DNA of 64,000 nucleotides, from the NCBI RefSeq assembly GCF_019711685.1, contig NZ_JAIGYQ010000009.1:1-64000 (forward strand), written 5' to 3'. Source of the stretch: Helicobacter turcicus (GTDB lineage: Bacteria; Campylobacterota; Campylobacteria; Campylobacterales; Helicobacteraceae). Each line of letters begins with the position of its first letter. Position 1 is the first letter of the stretch. Position numbers and translations under genes: made by a program. Shown here one piece after another: positions 10,069 to 20,200 of this stretch. A model generated the notes under the pieces. That model made no database searches. It had not been told where the DNA came from and saw only the letters and a list, made by a program, of their open reading frames with translations.

Positions 10069-11885
10069 ACACACAAAAACTTCCCCTAGAACACATTTGC
10101 GAGCTAATGCACCATAGGGGTCCAGACTCCAAAGGTGCATTTTATGACTCCACAAAATGGGGCTTATTGCAATTTTTTCATGCACGTCTAAGCATTCAAG
10201 ATCTAAGTCCTCTAGCACATCAGCCAATGGAGTATGACAATTTGTGCTTGGTGTTTAATGGAGAAATTTATAACCATTTAGAATTTAGAAAAAATCTTGA
10301 TTTTCCTTTTAAAACCCATAGTGATACAGAAACGATTCTTGCACTATTTGCACGTTTTGGGGAAACATTTTTAGAAAATCTCAATGCCTTTGATGGAATG
10401 TTTGCTTTAGCACTTTTTGATAAAGCTACACAAAAAATCTATTTTGCACGCGATAGAATGGGCAAAAAACCCCTATTTCTTTATCAAGATTCCACACAAT
10501 TTGCCTTTGCAAGTGAGCTTAACACACTACAAATCCTAGTAGAACGTCCTTTGGAAATCGACTTTGATGCGCTAAATTTTTATCTCCAAAGTGGCTTTTT
10601 CTACTGCGATAACACGTCTTATAAAAACGTCTTTGCTCTTCCTAATGCAAGCTATGGAATCCTAAATTTAGCCACACACTCCTTAGAAATTAAGCCTTAT
10701 TTTGATTTGAAATCCTGCTATGCAGCCCCAAAAATCACTGATGAAAACGAAGCCTTGCAAACTTGTGAAACTCTCCTAAAGCAGAGCATACAAAACCGCA
10801 TAGAATCCTCTGATTTAGAGGTGGGTGCATTTTTAAGTGGAGGAATTGATAGCTCACTTATTGTAGCTCTAGGTTCGCAAATTACACCAAAGCTTCGCAC
10901 ATTTACTATAAGTTTTGAGAATTCTAGCTTTGATGAATCTATCCTCGCAGAAGCTACCGCCAAACGTTACAATACACTCCATACAACACTAAAAATTAGC
11001 ACAAATCTAAAAGATGACGTCCCAAAGATTCTGCAAAACTATGGACGCCCGTTTTTTGATAGTTCAGCAATCCCTAGTTTTTATGTTGCAAAAGCCGCAA
11101 AAGAGCACTTAAGCGTAATTTTAAATGGCGATGGTGCTGATGAATTCTTTGGAGGATATAGGCGCTATGTGGGGCATTTGCTCTTAAACAAGATTCTACC
11201 CTTTAGTTTTTTTGCAAACTTACTTCCAAATCCAAAGGCAAAGCAGTCTTTATACAACTATTTCTACCGCCTTTTACAGATGGCAAATGCCTATAAGAAA
11301 GATTTATTAGAATATTATTTGTGTGCAACAACAGATATTTTTGTGGGATTCTATGATTTTCCTGTGTATCCTAGCTTCAAAGTTAAGGTGGAATCTATTT
11401 TTAAAAGCAATCTCTCGCCACTTTCTAAAATGTTACTTTTAGACGCGCAAAACCTTCTCCTTTGTGATTTATTGCCCAAAATGGACATCGCTACAATGGC
11501 ACATTCCTTAGAGGCTCGCTCCCCATTCCTCTCTAAAAGCCTTGTGGAGTTTGCCCCACGCTTAGATGACAGCTTAAAAGTGCGCAAAAATGTTACAAAA
11601 TATCTTCTTAGAAAACTTGCGAAAAAATACCTTGATGAAGCTGTTTGTAGCGCTCCAAAACGCGGCTTTGAAGTGCCTTTGACAACTTGGGTTGATGGTG
11701 AGCTTAAGCCTTTAATCCTAGAAACACTACAAACACCAAAAATCGCACAAGAATTTTTAGGGAAAAATACGCTAGAATCCCTTTGTTTTAAACCACATCT
11801 TTATCCCAAAGAAAAGCGTGCAAAAATGCTTTGGAGCTTATTTGTGCTTGAAGTGTGGTATCAAAATCAATATAAGAAGTTATAA
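10044..11885 (+). CDS. asnB: Asparagine synthase (glutamine-hydrolysing)
   Basis: This encodes 613 residues. Cys2 in MCGIAG is the class II glutaminase nucleophile, with RLSIQDLSPLAHQPM and FNGEIYNH following. The synthetase half carries the PP-loop LSGGIDSSLI and GDGADEFFGGY. It would make Asn from Asp, Gln and ATP in the cytoplasm. The gene overlaps pglB by 25 bases and its TAA overlaps the next ATG, so it is translated from the same message. Related amidotransferases also modify sugars (WbpS type), and the PglB neighbour keeps that option open, but the amino acid enzyme is the simpler reading. Confidence 0.88.
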   Translation: MCGIAGSLNTQKLPLEHICELMHHRGPDSKGAFYDSTKWGLLQFFHARLSIQDLSPLAHQPMEYDNLCLVFNGEIYNHLEFRKNLDFPFKTHSDTETILALFARFGETFLENLNAFDGMFALALFDKATQKIYFARDRMGKKPLFLYQDSTQFAFASELNTLQILVERPLEIDFDALNFYLQSGFFYCDNTSYKNVFALPNASYGILNLATHSLEIKPYFDLKSCYAAPKITDENEALQTCETLLKQSIQNRIESSDLEVGAFLSGGIDSSLIVALGSQITPKLRTFTISFENSSFDESILAEATAKRYNTLHTTLKISTNLKDDVPKILQNYGRPFFDSSAIPSFYVAKAAKEHLSVILNGDGADEFFGGYRRYVGHLLLNKILPFSFFANLLPNPKAKQSLYNYFYRLLQMANAYKKDLLEYYLCATTDIFVGFYDFPVYPSFKVKVESIFKSNLSPLSKMLLLDAQNLLLCDLLPKMDIATMAHSLEARSPFLSKSLVEFAPRLDDSLKVRKNVTKYLLRKLAKKYLDEAVCSAPKRGFEVPLTTWVDGELKPLILETLQTPKIAQEFLGKNTLESLCFKPHLYPKEKRAKMLWSLFVLEVWYQNQYKKL

Positions 11886-12667
11886 TGGAATTGACACAAG
11901 AAGAATTAGAGCGGTATAACCGCAACATTGTGCTAGCTGGAATCGGACAGGCTGGGCAATTAAAGCTAAAAAAAGCACGCGTTTTTGTAGTTGGTGCTGG
12001 TGGGCTTGGTTCACCCATTTTATATTATCTAACAGCTGCTGGAGTTGGAAATATTGGAATTTGCGATGGTGATGTTGTAGATACAAGCAATTTACAACGA
12101 CAAATTCTGCACAATACGCAAGATATTAATAAAAATAAAGCAAAATCTGCCTATGAAAAACTTTACGCGCTCAATCCTACATTAAATTTACAGCGCATTG
12201 AGGAACGACTAAATACACAAAACATCTTAACATATATTAAGAATTATGATATTATCGTGGAAGCTACCGATGTATTTAGTGCAAAATTTTTGATTAACGA
12301 CGCCTGTGTGTTAGCCAATAAAATCTTAGTACGTGCAAGTGCGCTTGCCTTTAGCGGACAAGCAATGAGTATTAAACCAAAGACTAGTGCGTGTTATGCC
12401 TGTTTGTTTAATGAGCCTCCAAAAATTACAATGCCAACGGGTGCTACAGCAGGGATTCTTGGCGCTGTGGCTGGGCTATTTGGTTGTATTGAAGCTAATG
12501 AGGTGATAAAAATTATCACAGGAGTTGGTGAGCCTCTTTTTGATAGGCTTCTAACCTGCGATGTACGTTCAATGGACTTTAGAACAATTGCAATTAAACG
12601 CAATCCAACCTGCCGTGTCTGCGGAGAAAATGGAATTACAAGCCTTGATGCTACACTCTATCAGTAA
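11885..12667 (+). CDS. MoeB/ThiF-family ubiquitin-like-protein-activating enzyme
   Basis: This encodes 260 residues. The Rossmann motif VVGAGGLGSPILYYL, the NLQRQILH arginine finger region, and two zinc-binding pairs (CYAC near residue 173 and CRVC near 245) identify an adenylyltransferase acting on the C terminus of ThiS or MoaD. There is no C-terminal rhodanese domain, so it is the short MoeB/ThiF form. Sequence alone does not tell thiamine from molybdopterin use. It starts within the asnB stop (TAATG). Confidence 0.85.
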   Translation: MELTQEELERYNRNIVLAGIGQAGQLKLKKARVFVVGAGGLGSPILYYLTAAGVGNIGICDGDVVDTSNLQRQILHNTQDINKNKAKSAYEKLYALNPTLNLQRIEERLNTQNILTYIKNYDIIVEATDVFSAKFLINDACVLANKILVRASALAFSGQAMSIKPKTSACYACLFNEPPKITMPTGATAGILGAVAGLFGCIEANEVIKIITGVGEPLFDRLLTCDVRSMDFRTIAIKRNPTCRVCGENGITSLDATLYQ

Positions 12668-13708
12668 ATGCTCAAATCTAATGAATTAACCTTTGGTAAT
12701 TTTATGCAAGAGTGGCTCTATGGGGAAGGGGCTATTTTTGGAACAATAGGCTATTATCACACCGCTCGTATTGGGACTTTAGGGGATTTCTATACAAATG
12801 TGAGTGTGGGAAAATTTTTTGGGTATTGTATCGGCTACTACTTGCATACTATTCTTATGCAAAACTCTCTAAAAGGTAGAATCGCAATCGTTGAAATCGG
12901 TAGTGAAAAGGGGGATTTAATCTCTGATGTAGCAGAATTTTTTGCACAATTTGATGCACATTTAATGCTAGATTTTCTAACATTAGAACCACTCATTTCC
13001 TTACAAAACTTACAACAAAACACTTTTAAAACACGTAATTTAAATATTAGTTGCATTTGCGATTTTAATGCTTTAAAAGCATGCAATTATGATTATATTT
13101 TATTCCTTAGCAATGAACTTTTAGACGCTTTTGCTTGTGAGATACTTTGGCACAATACTATGGCTTTTATCAACAAAGAAACCCTAAAGCTTACTTTTAA
13201 ACCCGCCAGTGAAGAAATGCTAGAATTAGCAGATTTATTTAAAATCTCTATTGGAGAAATTCCAATGCATGCTTTTAGTTTTGCAAAAAATCTTGCGGAT
13301 TCTGCTCCAAAATGGCTGTTTTTGGGTTTTGATTATGGAGATTTAAAACCACGTAACGCGTTTTCCTTGCGTTTTTATCAAAACCACACAACAGAAAATC
13401 TTTTTTTGGACTCCACAACAAAAAATTACAATCAAAGATTATTAAAAAACTTTGGACTAACAGATATAACCTATGATGTTAATTTCGCACTTTGGCAGGA
13501 AGCCTTTTTGTGTGCTGGGGGCAAAACTTGGTTTCTCCACCGCCAAAATCGCACACTTGTAGAAATGGGTCTAGACAAAATGTGCTCTTGGTATATTGAG
13601 AAGTTTGGATTAGAATCCTACATGCTTCAAAGCGGAAAACTTCGCACACTAATATCTCCGGGAGCCTTTGGGGAGAGATTTTTTGGCTTTGCTTTTGCCA
13701 ATTTCTAA
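12668..13708 (+). CDS. MidA/NDUFAF7-family SAM-dependent methyltransferase
   Basis: This encodes 346 residues. The opening has FGNFMQEWLYGEGAIFG and GTLGDFYTNVSVGKFFG, the hallmark N terminus of the MidA family, followed by the methyltransferase region IAIVEIGSEKGDL and the conserved FLSNELLDAF. The mitochondrial member methylates a complex I subunit; the bacterial role is not established. The gene starts directly after the preceding stop. Confident as to family, not as to substrate. Confidence 0.8.
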   Translation: MLKSNELTFGNFMQEWLYGEGAIFGTIGYYHTARIGTLGDFYTNVSVGKFFGYCIGYYLHTILMQNSLKGRIAIVEIGSEKGDLISDVAEFFAQFDAHLMLDFLTLEPLISLQNLQQNTFKTRNLNISCICDFNALKACNYDYILFLSNELLDAFACEILWHNTMAFINKETLKLTFKPASEEMLELADLFKISIGEIPMHAFSFAKNLADSAPKWLFLGFDYGDLKPRNAFSLRFYQNHTTENLFLDSTTKNYNQRLLKNFGLTDITYDVNFALWQEAFLCAGGKTWFLHRQNRTLVEMGLDKMCSWYIEKFGLESYMLQSGKLRTLISPGAFGERFFGFAFANF

Positions 13709-13778
13709 AATACACTCTTATGGATTCTTAAACTCTAACAGCATACAATGCGCAACTAAAATTTGTAAAGGCTTTTTA

Positions 13779-14327
13779 ATGTCTAATGCTGTTATGATTT
13801 TTTCTGCGATGATTTTTACAACCTTAATTGTCGCTTCAAATTATCTTGTGCAATTTCCACTCAATGACTTTTTTACCTATGGTGCGCTAACTTATCCTTT
13901 CACTTTTCTTTTAGCGGATATTTTAGCAGAACGTTACACAAGGAAAGAAGTGCTAAAAGTCGTCCGCATTGGAATCCTTTTTGCATTTATCCCCTCCATG
14001 CTCTTAGCGGAGTTTAGAATCGCAATTGCAAGCGTAAGTGCATTTTTCATCTCCCAACAAGCCGATGTGTATGCGTTTTATTGGATTAAAGCAAAGCTAC
14101 CAAAAATTTGGTGGCTAAGAAGTGCTGGAAGCACAGCATTTTCACAATTCATTGATACAATGATTTTCTTCCATATTGCATTTTTATTTGTAATGCCTTG
14201 GCAAAATGTGCTAATGTTAATGCTTGGGGATTATGTAATGAAATTCATTTTTGCTTTCGCAAATACTCCGCTATTTTATCTCTTTGGAATTAAAATGCAA
14301 AAGTTATTTGGAGTGTTTGCACGATGA
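13779..14327 (+). CDS. Queuosine precursor transporter (QueT/YhhQ, VUT family)
   Basis: This encodes 182 residues from ATG 13779; the frame is open further upstream but only through the gap after midA. Five to six hydrophobic segments fill the protein. The conserved family stretches are YPFTFLLADILAERY, an Arg-rich middle and GSTAFSQFIDTMIFF. VUT-family proteins import preQ0/preQ1 for queuosine synthesis. The stop overlaps the gmhB start (ATGA). Confidence 0.85.
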   Translation: MSNAVMIFSAMIFTTLIVASNYLVQFPLNDFFTYGALTYPFTFLLADILAERYTRKEVLKVVRIGILFAFIPSMLLAEFRIAIASVSAFFISQQADVYAFYWIKAKLPKIWWLRSAGSTAFSQFIDTMIFFHIAFLFVMPWQNVLMLMLGDYVMKFIFAFANTPLFYLFGIKMQKLFGVFAR

Positions 14328-14917
14328 ATCTAACAAATATTCAAAAACGTAAGGTTGTGTTTTTTGACCGCGATGGAGTGGTAAATTTAGAGGACGCTCC
14401 TTATGGCTATAAAATTGACACCTTTTACTTTGCGCCCCATTTTATGGAGCTTTTCTTAGAGCTCAAAAAACAAGATGCACTCTGCTTTATTGTTACAAAT
14501 CAGTCAGGAATTCATCGCGGAATCTTTACACAAAAAGACTTTAATATCCTAACTTCCTTTATGCAAAGCTGCATAAAATCTTCCCTTATGATTCCTTTGC
14601 GCGAAAGTGGATTTATGCCTAAAAATATAGGCTTTGATGGAGTGTATTTCTGCCCACATACTGAAGAAGAGCATTGTTCTTGTCGTAAGCCAAATTCTGC
14701 AATGCTAGAGCAAGCCATTAAGGAATTTCACCTAAACATTAAAGATTGCGATTCCTATATTTTAGGAGATAAAGATACAGATATGCAAGCGGGGCTTAAA
14801 GTGGGGATAGAAACACGCATTTTTATAGGCAACACAGAAGCCCCAAACGCAACACATAAAGTTAAAAACCTAAAAGAAGCAGCAAAGATTATCCAAAGGA
14901 ACGATTCTCTGCATTGA
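14324..14917 (+). CDS. gmhB: D-glycero-D-manno-heptose 1,7-bisphosphate 7-phosphatase
   Basis: This encodes 197 residues of the HAD superfamily: FFDRDGVVN (nucleophile Asp and acid Asp), VTNQSGIHRGI, the zinc-ligand loop CPHTEEEHCSCRKP and GDKDTDMQAG. GmhB removes the 7-phosphate in making ADP-heptose for the LPS inner core. It starts in the queT stop (ATGA), ends the rplM-gmhB run and is followed by a hairpin with a T-run. The glycan island begins immediately after. Confidence 0.9.
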   Translation: MNLTNIQKRKVVFFDRDGVVNLEDAPYGYKIDTFYFAPHFMELFLELKKQDALCFIVTNQSGIHRGIFTQKDFNILTSFMQSCIKSSLMIPLRESGFMPKNIGFDGVYFCPHTEEEHCSCRKPNSAMLEQAIKEFHLNIKDCDSYILGDKDTDMQAGLKVGIETRIFIGNTEAPNATHKVKNLKEAAKIIQRNDSLH

Positions 14918-14920
14918 GCT

Positions 14921-14975
14921 GCAAACTTAGACCAAATCATCACAGACAAATTTAGTCTAAGTTCTGTTTGCTTTT
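14921..14975 (+). terminator. Probable terminator after gmhB
   Basis: Arms AACTTAGAC (14924-14932) and GTCTAAGTT (14955-14963) are perfectly complementary over nine bases and are extended by GCA/TGC-type outer pairs; TTTT follows at 14972. The 22-base loop is long. Confidence 0.5.
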
Positions 14976-15002
14976 AATACTTCAAAATTTTTTGTCAGAT
15001 AT

Positions 15003-15420
15003 ATGATGACAAATAGCAAACAACCTTATGAAAATCTATACAAGATACATTGCACTCTATCATAACTAAAAGTGGGAATAAACCTGTAACCTTAACAAAG
15101 ATCAGGTTATATGACAGACTTTAGTGCTTTTGAAACTTTCATTGGGGGGGGGTTGTCAAGTAGGATATTTGAATAAGATCTCGTAGAATCAAAAATGCTA
15201 TCCAAATACTTTAGAAAAGATTCAAACTTATTTATTAATCAAGGTGTGGCATTAGATAAATCTTTCAAGTTAGACAATGTGGCTATTTCTTAGAATGGTG
15301 ACGATTCGCCTTTTCATGTTTTTCATTTTCACAAAGAAAAATGCATTAGTTTATGCACTCCACTAGCTCACAAAAAGTTAAATGCCCTCACTGCAAGAAT
15401 AAGGACTTCGCATTGTAGAA
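15003..15420 (+). pseudogene. Decayed glycosyltransferase-like remnant with a G9 tract
   Basis: No long frame survives here, but successive frames give protein-like pieces: KQPYENLYKIHC, then SIITKSGNKPVTLTKIRLYD, then TDFSAFETF, and further on QGVALDKSFKLDNVAIS and NGDDSPFHVFHFH. Their order and spacing read like one glycosyltransferase broken by several frameshifts and stops. The tract GGGGGGGGG at 15144-15152 sits inside. The family is a guess; the remnant nature is what the sequence suggests. The whole gap 14918-15567 holds nothing else I can support. Confidence 0.4.
15144..15152 (+). repeat. Poly-G tract (9 G) in the remnant
   Basis: Nine consecutive G residues in otherwise A/T-rich sequence, upstream of two 12-G tracts in the same cluster. 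Neither one base more nor one fewer restores a long frame, so it looks like a relic of an earlier phase-variable gene. Confidence 0.8.
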
Positions 15421-15567
15421 TCTTCTACGATAAACCTTGCTAACAAATTCTTTTTGCAATTAAATCTCTCACAAACATAACAACCCCCTTGAATAACCCT
15501 GCAACAACCGCTTAAAAAAGTTTGAAAAGTGCAATTTTCAATAGTAAATTTATTTTAAGGTTTTTAA

Positions 15568-15978
15568 TTGTTGCATTTAAATCGCAAAAGGGTTCTTACT
15601 TTTGGCACTTTTGATTTATTCCATTTTGGACATTTAAAGCTTTTGCAAAGGGCTGCAAAATTAGGTGATGAACTTTTTGTAGGCATATCTTCTGATAGTC
15701 TTAATTTTGCTAAAAAATCTCGTCTTCCTATTATGAATGAGTTTGAGAGAGCCCATATTGTAGCTTCTTTAAAATGTGTTAATAGTGTTTTCTTAGAAGA
15801 ATCCTTAGAATTAAAAAGGCAGTATTTATTGCGTTATGAAGCCGATATTTTAGTAATGGGTGATGATTGGTCTGGAAAATTTGATGAATTTGCAGATATT
15901 TGCGAAGTTATATACCTTCCACGAACGAAAAATATCTCTACAAGCGAACTTTTACAAAGAATCAAAAATGACTTTTAA
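15568..15978 (+). CDS. Glycerol-3-phosphate cytidylyltransferase (TagD/GCT type)
   Basis: This encodes 136 residues. LTFGTFDLFHFGHLKLL contains the HxGH motif, and RTKNISTSELLQRI is the C-terminal RTxGIST nucleotidyl-transfer signature, so it would make CDP-glycerol from CTP and glycerol 3-phosphate. No ATG precedes the fold; translation must begin at one of the TTG codons at 15568 or 15571, with AAGG upstream. It opens the island and supplies the donor for the CDP-glycerol glycerophosphotransferase domain encoded two genes downstream. Codon use shifts here, with mostly AGA/AGG for Arg, unlike the flanks. Confidence 0.85.
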   Translation: MLHLNRKRVLTFGTFDLFHFGHLKLLQRAAKLGDELFVGISSDSLNFAKKSRLPIMNEFERAHIVASLKCVNSVFLEESLELKRQYLLRYEADILVMGDDWSGKFDEFADICEVIYLPRTKNISTSELLQRIKNDF

Positions 15979-17218
15979 AGCAAGCTTAAAAAAAGCTTTT
16001 ATTGAAACAAAAGGCGAATTTTTCATTACGCGGCTTTTGTGTGCTTTTTTTGAATATTATTTTCAAAGTCTCAAAACTCAAAAAAAGGCTTTTTTAATCC
16101 TTAAAATTTTAAGTATTTTTAAACAAGATATTAGTCTTTTTTATAAGGCTAAAATAGAGTATTTTAAAGGTGATTTTCATAAAGCTTTATTTTTGCTTGA
16201 ATCCTTAAAACCAAACAAAAATCCCGATATTTGCTATTTGAAAGCAAGAGTTTTAAGCCTTTTGGGACAAAAAGAACAAGCCTTTTTGCTTTTGGAACAA
16301 AGTCTTAAAAGTTTCTCTAGGCTCAAGGGCTTTATAGAGCTTGTGAATTTAAGCACCAATAAAGAAGAATTTGCACTTGTAAAAAAACTTTTTGATGAAA
16401 ATAAAGACAATTTTGCTCATTTTCAAAATAACAAAAAAGAGTTTTTGAAATGGCTTGCACAAGCAGCAATTAATGCTAAAGAATACCAGTTTGCAAAGCA
16501 GTTTTTAAAAGAGTCTTTATTTCTTTTTTTAAAAAATCCTAGAAAAAAATTTCAAGCCAAACAAATAATGCGCACAAAAGACGCTAAAGAAGCTTTAGAG
16601 GATTTAGCAGAGCTTTTAGCCCTTAATAAAATAACGATGTTTTTAATCAGCGGAGTTTTTTTGGGTTGTGTGCGGTCAAAAAGCTTTATAGAGCATGATT
16701 ATGACATTGATGTAGGGGTGTTTGGGGTGAGTCTTGAAAGTTTGCATGAAATTTTTACAAAAAGTCCTTGTTTTGTTTTAAAAAATCCGCATTATCAAGG
16801 GGGAGTGCAACTTTATCATTTAAATGGAATCTATATTGATGTGTTTTTGCATTTTGAAGAACACGGCTTTATTTATCATGATGGAGATTTTGTAAGGTGG
16901 AAAAATACAGCTTTTGAGCTTTGTGAATATGAATTCTTAGGGAAAAAGTATTTAGCCCCTAAAGATTATGATTTATATTTAAGAGAAAATTATGGCGTAA
17001 CTTATATGCAAAGCAAAAATTCTAAGACTTACTACACTTTCTTAGACACTCCTAATATGCAAATTTTAAATAAAGAGGAATTTATTATTTGTCTTTATGA
17101 ATCGTTATTTAAGGAATTTGCACTTTTTAATGAGACAAGGATTTTAGACAAACTCAAAGAGCTTAATGAAAAAAGCTTTGTTACAGAATATTTAGATTTT
17201 AAAAAAGGATGTGTATGA
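15968..17218 (+). CDS. LicD/fukutin-family transferase with a helical-repeat N terminus
   Basis: This encodes 416 residues from ATG 15968, overlapping the previous gene by 11 bases. Residues 1-215 are helical and TPR-like (repeated small/aromatic residues, FLLLEQSLKSF, FAKQFLKESLF). Residues about 230-390 match the LicD fold: LISGVFLGCVRSKSFIEHDYDIDVGV with the catalytic DxD, then IYIDVFLHFEEHGF, VRWKN and the C-terminal YLAPKDYDLYLRENYG. LicD enzymes transfer phosphocholine or other phospho-groups from CDP donors; here CDP-glycerol is a plausible donor given the neighbours. Specificity is inferred. Its TGA overlaps the next ATG. Confidence 0.75.
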   Translation: MTFKASLKKAFIETKGEFFITRLLCAFFEYYFQSLKTQKKAFLILKILSIFKQDISLFYKAKIEYFKGDFHKALFLLESLKPNKNPDICYLKARVLSLLGQKEQAFLLLEQSLKSFSRLKGFIELVNLSTNKEEFALVKKLFDENKDNFAHFQNNKKEFLKWLAQAAINAKEYQFAKQFLKESLFLFLKNPRKKFQAKQIMRTKDAKEALEDLAELLALNKITMFLISGVFLGCVRSKSFIEHDYDIDVGVFGVSLESLHEIFTKSPCFVLKNPHYQGGVQLYHLNGIYIDVFLHFEEHGFIYHDGDFVRWKNTAFELCEYEFLGKKYLAPKDYDLYLRENYGVTYMQSKNSKTYYTFLDTPNMQILNKEEFIICLYESLFKEFALFNETRILDKLKELNEKSFVTEYLDFKKGCV

Positions 17219-20200
17219 AAATTTTGGCATTTTGGGTGTTTTATCTTTGGGCTATGAAAATTTACCATAAAGATAAAAACTATGGAAAAGCTTTAGAGTT
17301 TTATGAAAAAGCAAGGAAATTTAACCCCTCCTTTGCAAAAAATTATTTTAAAATGGGCATGTGTTACCACAAAATGCAAGATTATGCTAATGCAGAATTT
17401 TTTATTCAAAAAGCCTTAGAATTAAAACCGCAAAATTCCAAGTGGAAGAAACAGCTCTCCGTAGAGCAAAGTTCAAACATAGTTTTCATTCAAGCTCAAA
17501 GGCTTTATTGGAAAGACATTATAGATATAGAAACCGAGCTAAGAGAAGGCAAGAAAAGTTTTATTTTGTATTTTGAACTTGCAGGGGCTCTTTTAGAAAT
17601 GCATCGCTTTTTGCAATCAGCTAAAGCTTACGAAGAGGCTTTGAAATTTTGCAAAGATAAAGGAATGCTAAGTAAGCTTTACTATGAAATGGGTTTTGCT
17701 TATGAAAAAGCTAGCACAGAAGAACAAAAAGAAGAATATTTAACCCAAGCAAAAGAAGCTTATAAAAAAGCGACTTTATATGATGAAGATTTTGATTCTA
17801 AAAGATATGGCGTGGGCGTGTTTCACGAGCAAAATCAAAGATGGGAATTTGCTAAAAATGCTTATTTGGAAAAAATTTATAAACAAGATAGCAAAGACTT
17901 AGAAAAGCTTTGCTTAGAGGATTTGCACACTTGTGAGGATAGTGAGCTTTTTTACAAAGTTGCTAGAGTTTTTGACATTTTAAGTGAGCATGAAAGGGCT
18001 GAATTTTTCTTTGAAAAAGCTTTAGAAATTAATTATCAAAATGCTCAAACCCATTATTATTTAGGCATAGTTTGTGAAAAGCAAGGCAAGTTTGAGAAGG
18101 CTAGTTTTGCTTACAAAGAAGCAGTAAGAAGGCAAAATTCTTTTAAGAGTGAATGGTTTTATCGCTTAGGCTTAACACTCCAAAAAGTAGGCAAAAAAGA
18201 TGAAGCCTTAAAAACTTTTGAAAGCTTGCAAACCATAAATTTCGCTCCTTTTATACAGATTTCACAAGGTGCGGGGGGGGGGGGCTTTATGATGAATCTT
18301 TATAAGAACAAAACCTTAAAACAAAGGGCTATGTACACGCATTTTTATGAAAATTTAGAGCTTGAATGGAAAACTATACTTTATGAAAGTTTTCATGGAC
18401 GGCTTATGTCTTGTAATCCTTATGCGATTTTTAAGGCTTTGCTAAAAGATGAAAGATTCAAAGATTACACGCATATTTGGGTGATTTCTGATAGCTCTTT
18501 TATCCAAAAAAAGTATGCAAAACTTAAAAATTTAATTCTTGTTTCAAGGAATAGCGACCTTTATTTAAGATATTTAGCAAGTGCAAAATATCTTATCAAT
18601 AACACAACTTTTCCTCCTTATTTTCTTAGAAAAGAAGGGCAACTTTACCTCAACACTTGGCATGGCACAGCACTTAAAACTTTGGGTAAGCATATCAAAA
18701 CAAGTTTTATGGAGCATAACAACACCCAAAGGAATTTCCTACAAAGCACACATATTATTAATCCTAATGCATTCATGCAAGATGTTTTGCTTAAGGATTA
18801 TGATATTGATGAAATTTATAGTGGTAAAGCTTTGATTAGTGGTTATGCAAGGGTTGATTTGAGTTTAAAAAAAGCTTTCTCCAAAGAGCAAGAAGAGGAA
18901 TTTACAAAAGAAAAACAAAGTTTAAAAGAGCATTTTTGTATCAAAGAAGGAGAAAAAGTTCTTTTATATGCCCCTACTTTTAGAGGACATTTTGGCAATG
19001 CAGATTTTGCGTACGAAAACATCACGAAGCTCTTGCAAGAGCTTTCCGTAATGCCCTTTAAAGTCCTTTTTAAAGGGCATCACGAAACTCTTAGGTATAT
19101 AGAAGATGAAGAAAAAAGGATTTGCGATGCAAACGACAGAGAGATTGATACTAACGAGCTTTTGAGCATAGTTGATATTTTGATTACCGATTATTCTAGC
19201 ATTGCTTTTGATTTTATGCCTTTAAATAGACCTATTATTTTCTTTGCTTATGATTATATGCAGTATCAACAACAAAGAGGCATGTATTTTAACTTCCAAG
19301 ATTTAGGGATAAAACCAGCTACTAGCATAAAAGAAGTGAAAGCACTTTTAAGTGATACAAATTTTTTAAACGTTAAAGAGCCTTTTGCTCATCTTAAAGA
19401 AAGATTCTTTCCTCTTGATGATGGGCTTAGCACACAAAGGGTAATTGACTTTTTCTTTTTTGGCATTTATGATGAAAGTAAGCTTTTTAAAAACATGAGC
19501 AAAAAAACTAAGCTTTTGTTTTTTCAAGGCGGCTTTATGGCAAATGGCATAACTTCGGCTTTTAAAAACCTTATTGCAAATGTTGATAGAGAAAAATTTA
19601 GCATTCATTTAGCCATTGAAGGAGGGATTGACGCTTTTCCTGAAAGACTCGCTTTGTTTAATGAAGTAAAAGATTCTTGTAAGGTTTTGCCTAAGGTTGG
19701 CACTTTGAATTTGAGTTTTGTGGAATATGAGTTGATGAGGAATTTTTTTATAGAAAGGAATGCAGCACAAGAAAAGATTTTTGCTAAAGCTTGGCAAAGG
19801 GAGTTTAGAAGGCTTTATGGTGAGAGTAGGTTTGATAGCTTGATCCAGTATGATGGCTATAACCGCTATTTTTCCTATCTTTTTGCTTATGCGGAGGCAA
19901 AAAAATTCATTTATCTGCATAATGATATGCAAGGAGAGTTTTATAAAAGATTCCCCTATCTTAGGGGAATTTTTTACCTTTATAAAAGATTTGATGCACT
20001 CTTAAGCGTGAGTGAGCAAACAACAGAGCAGAATGCTAAAAATTTGGCTTTAAGTTATGGAATCAATGAGGATAAATTCAAAACAGCTTTTAATTTTATT
20101 AACGATAATGAGGTTTTAGAAAAATCAAAGCTTCCTCTTACTCAAAAGGATTTGGGTTATTTCAAAAAAGACTATACCACCTTTATAAACATAGCAAGGC

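Noticed and set aside
10044-11885. asnB as a certain sugar amidotransferase (WbpS)
   Set aside because: Both domains match standard asparagine synthase motifs; the neighbour PglB alone is not enough.
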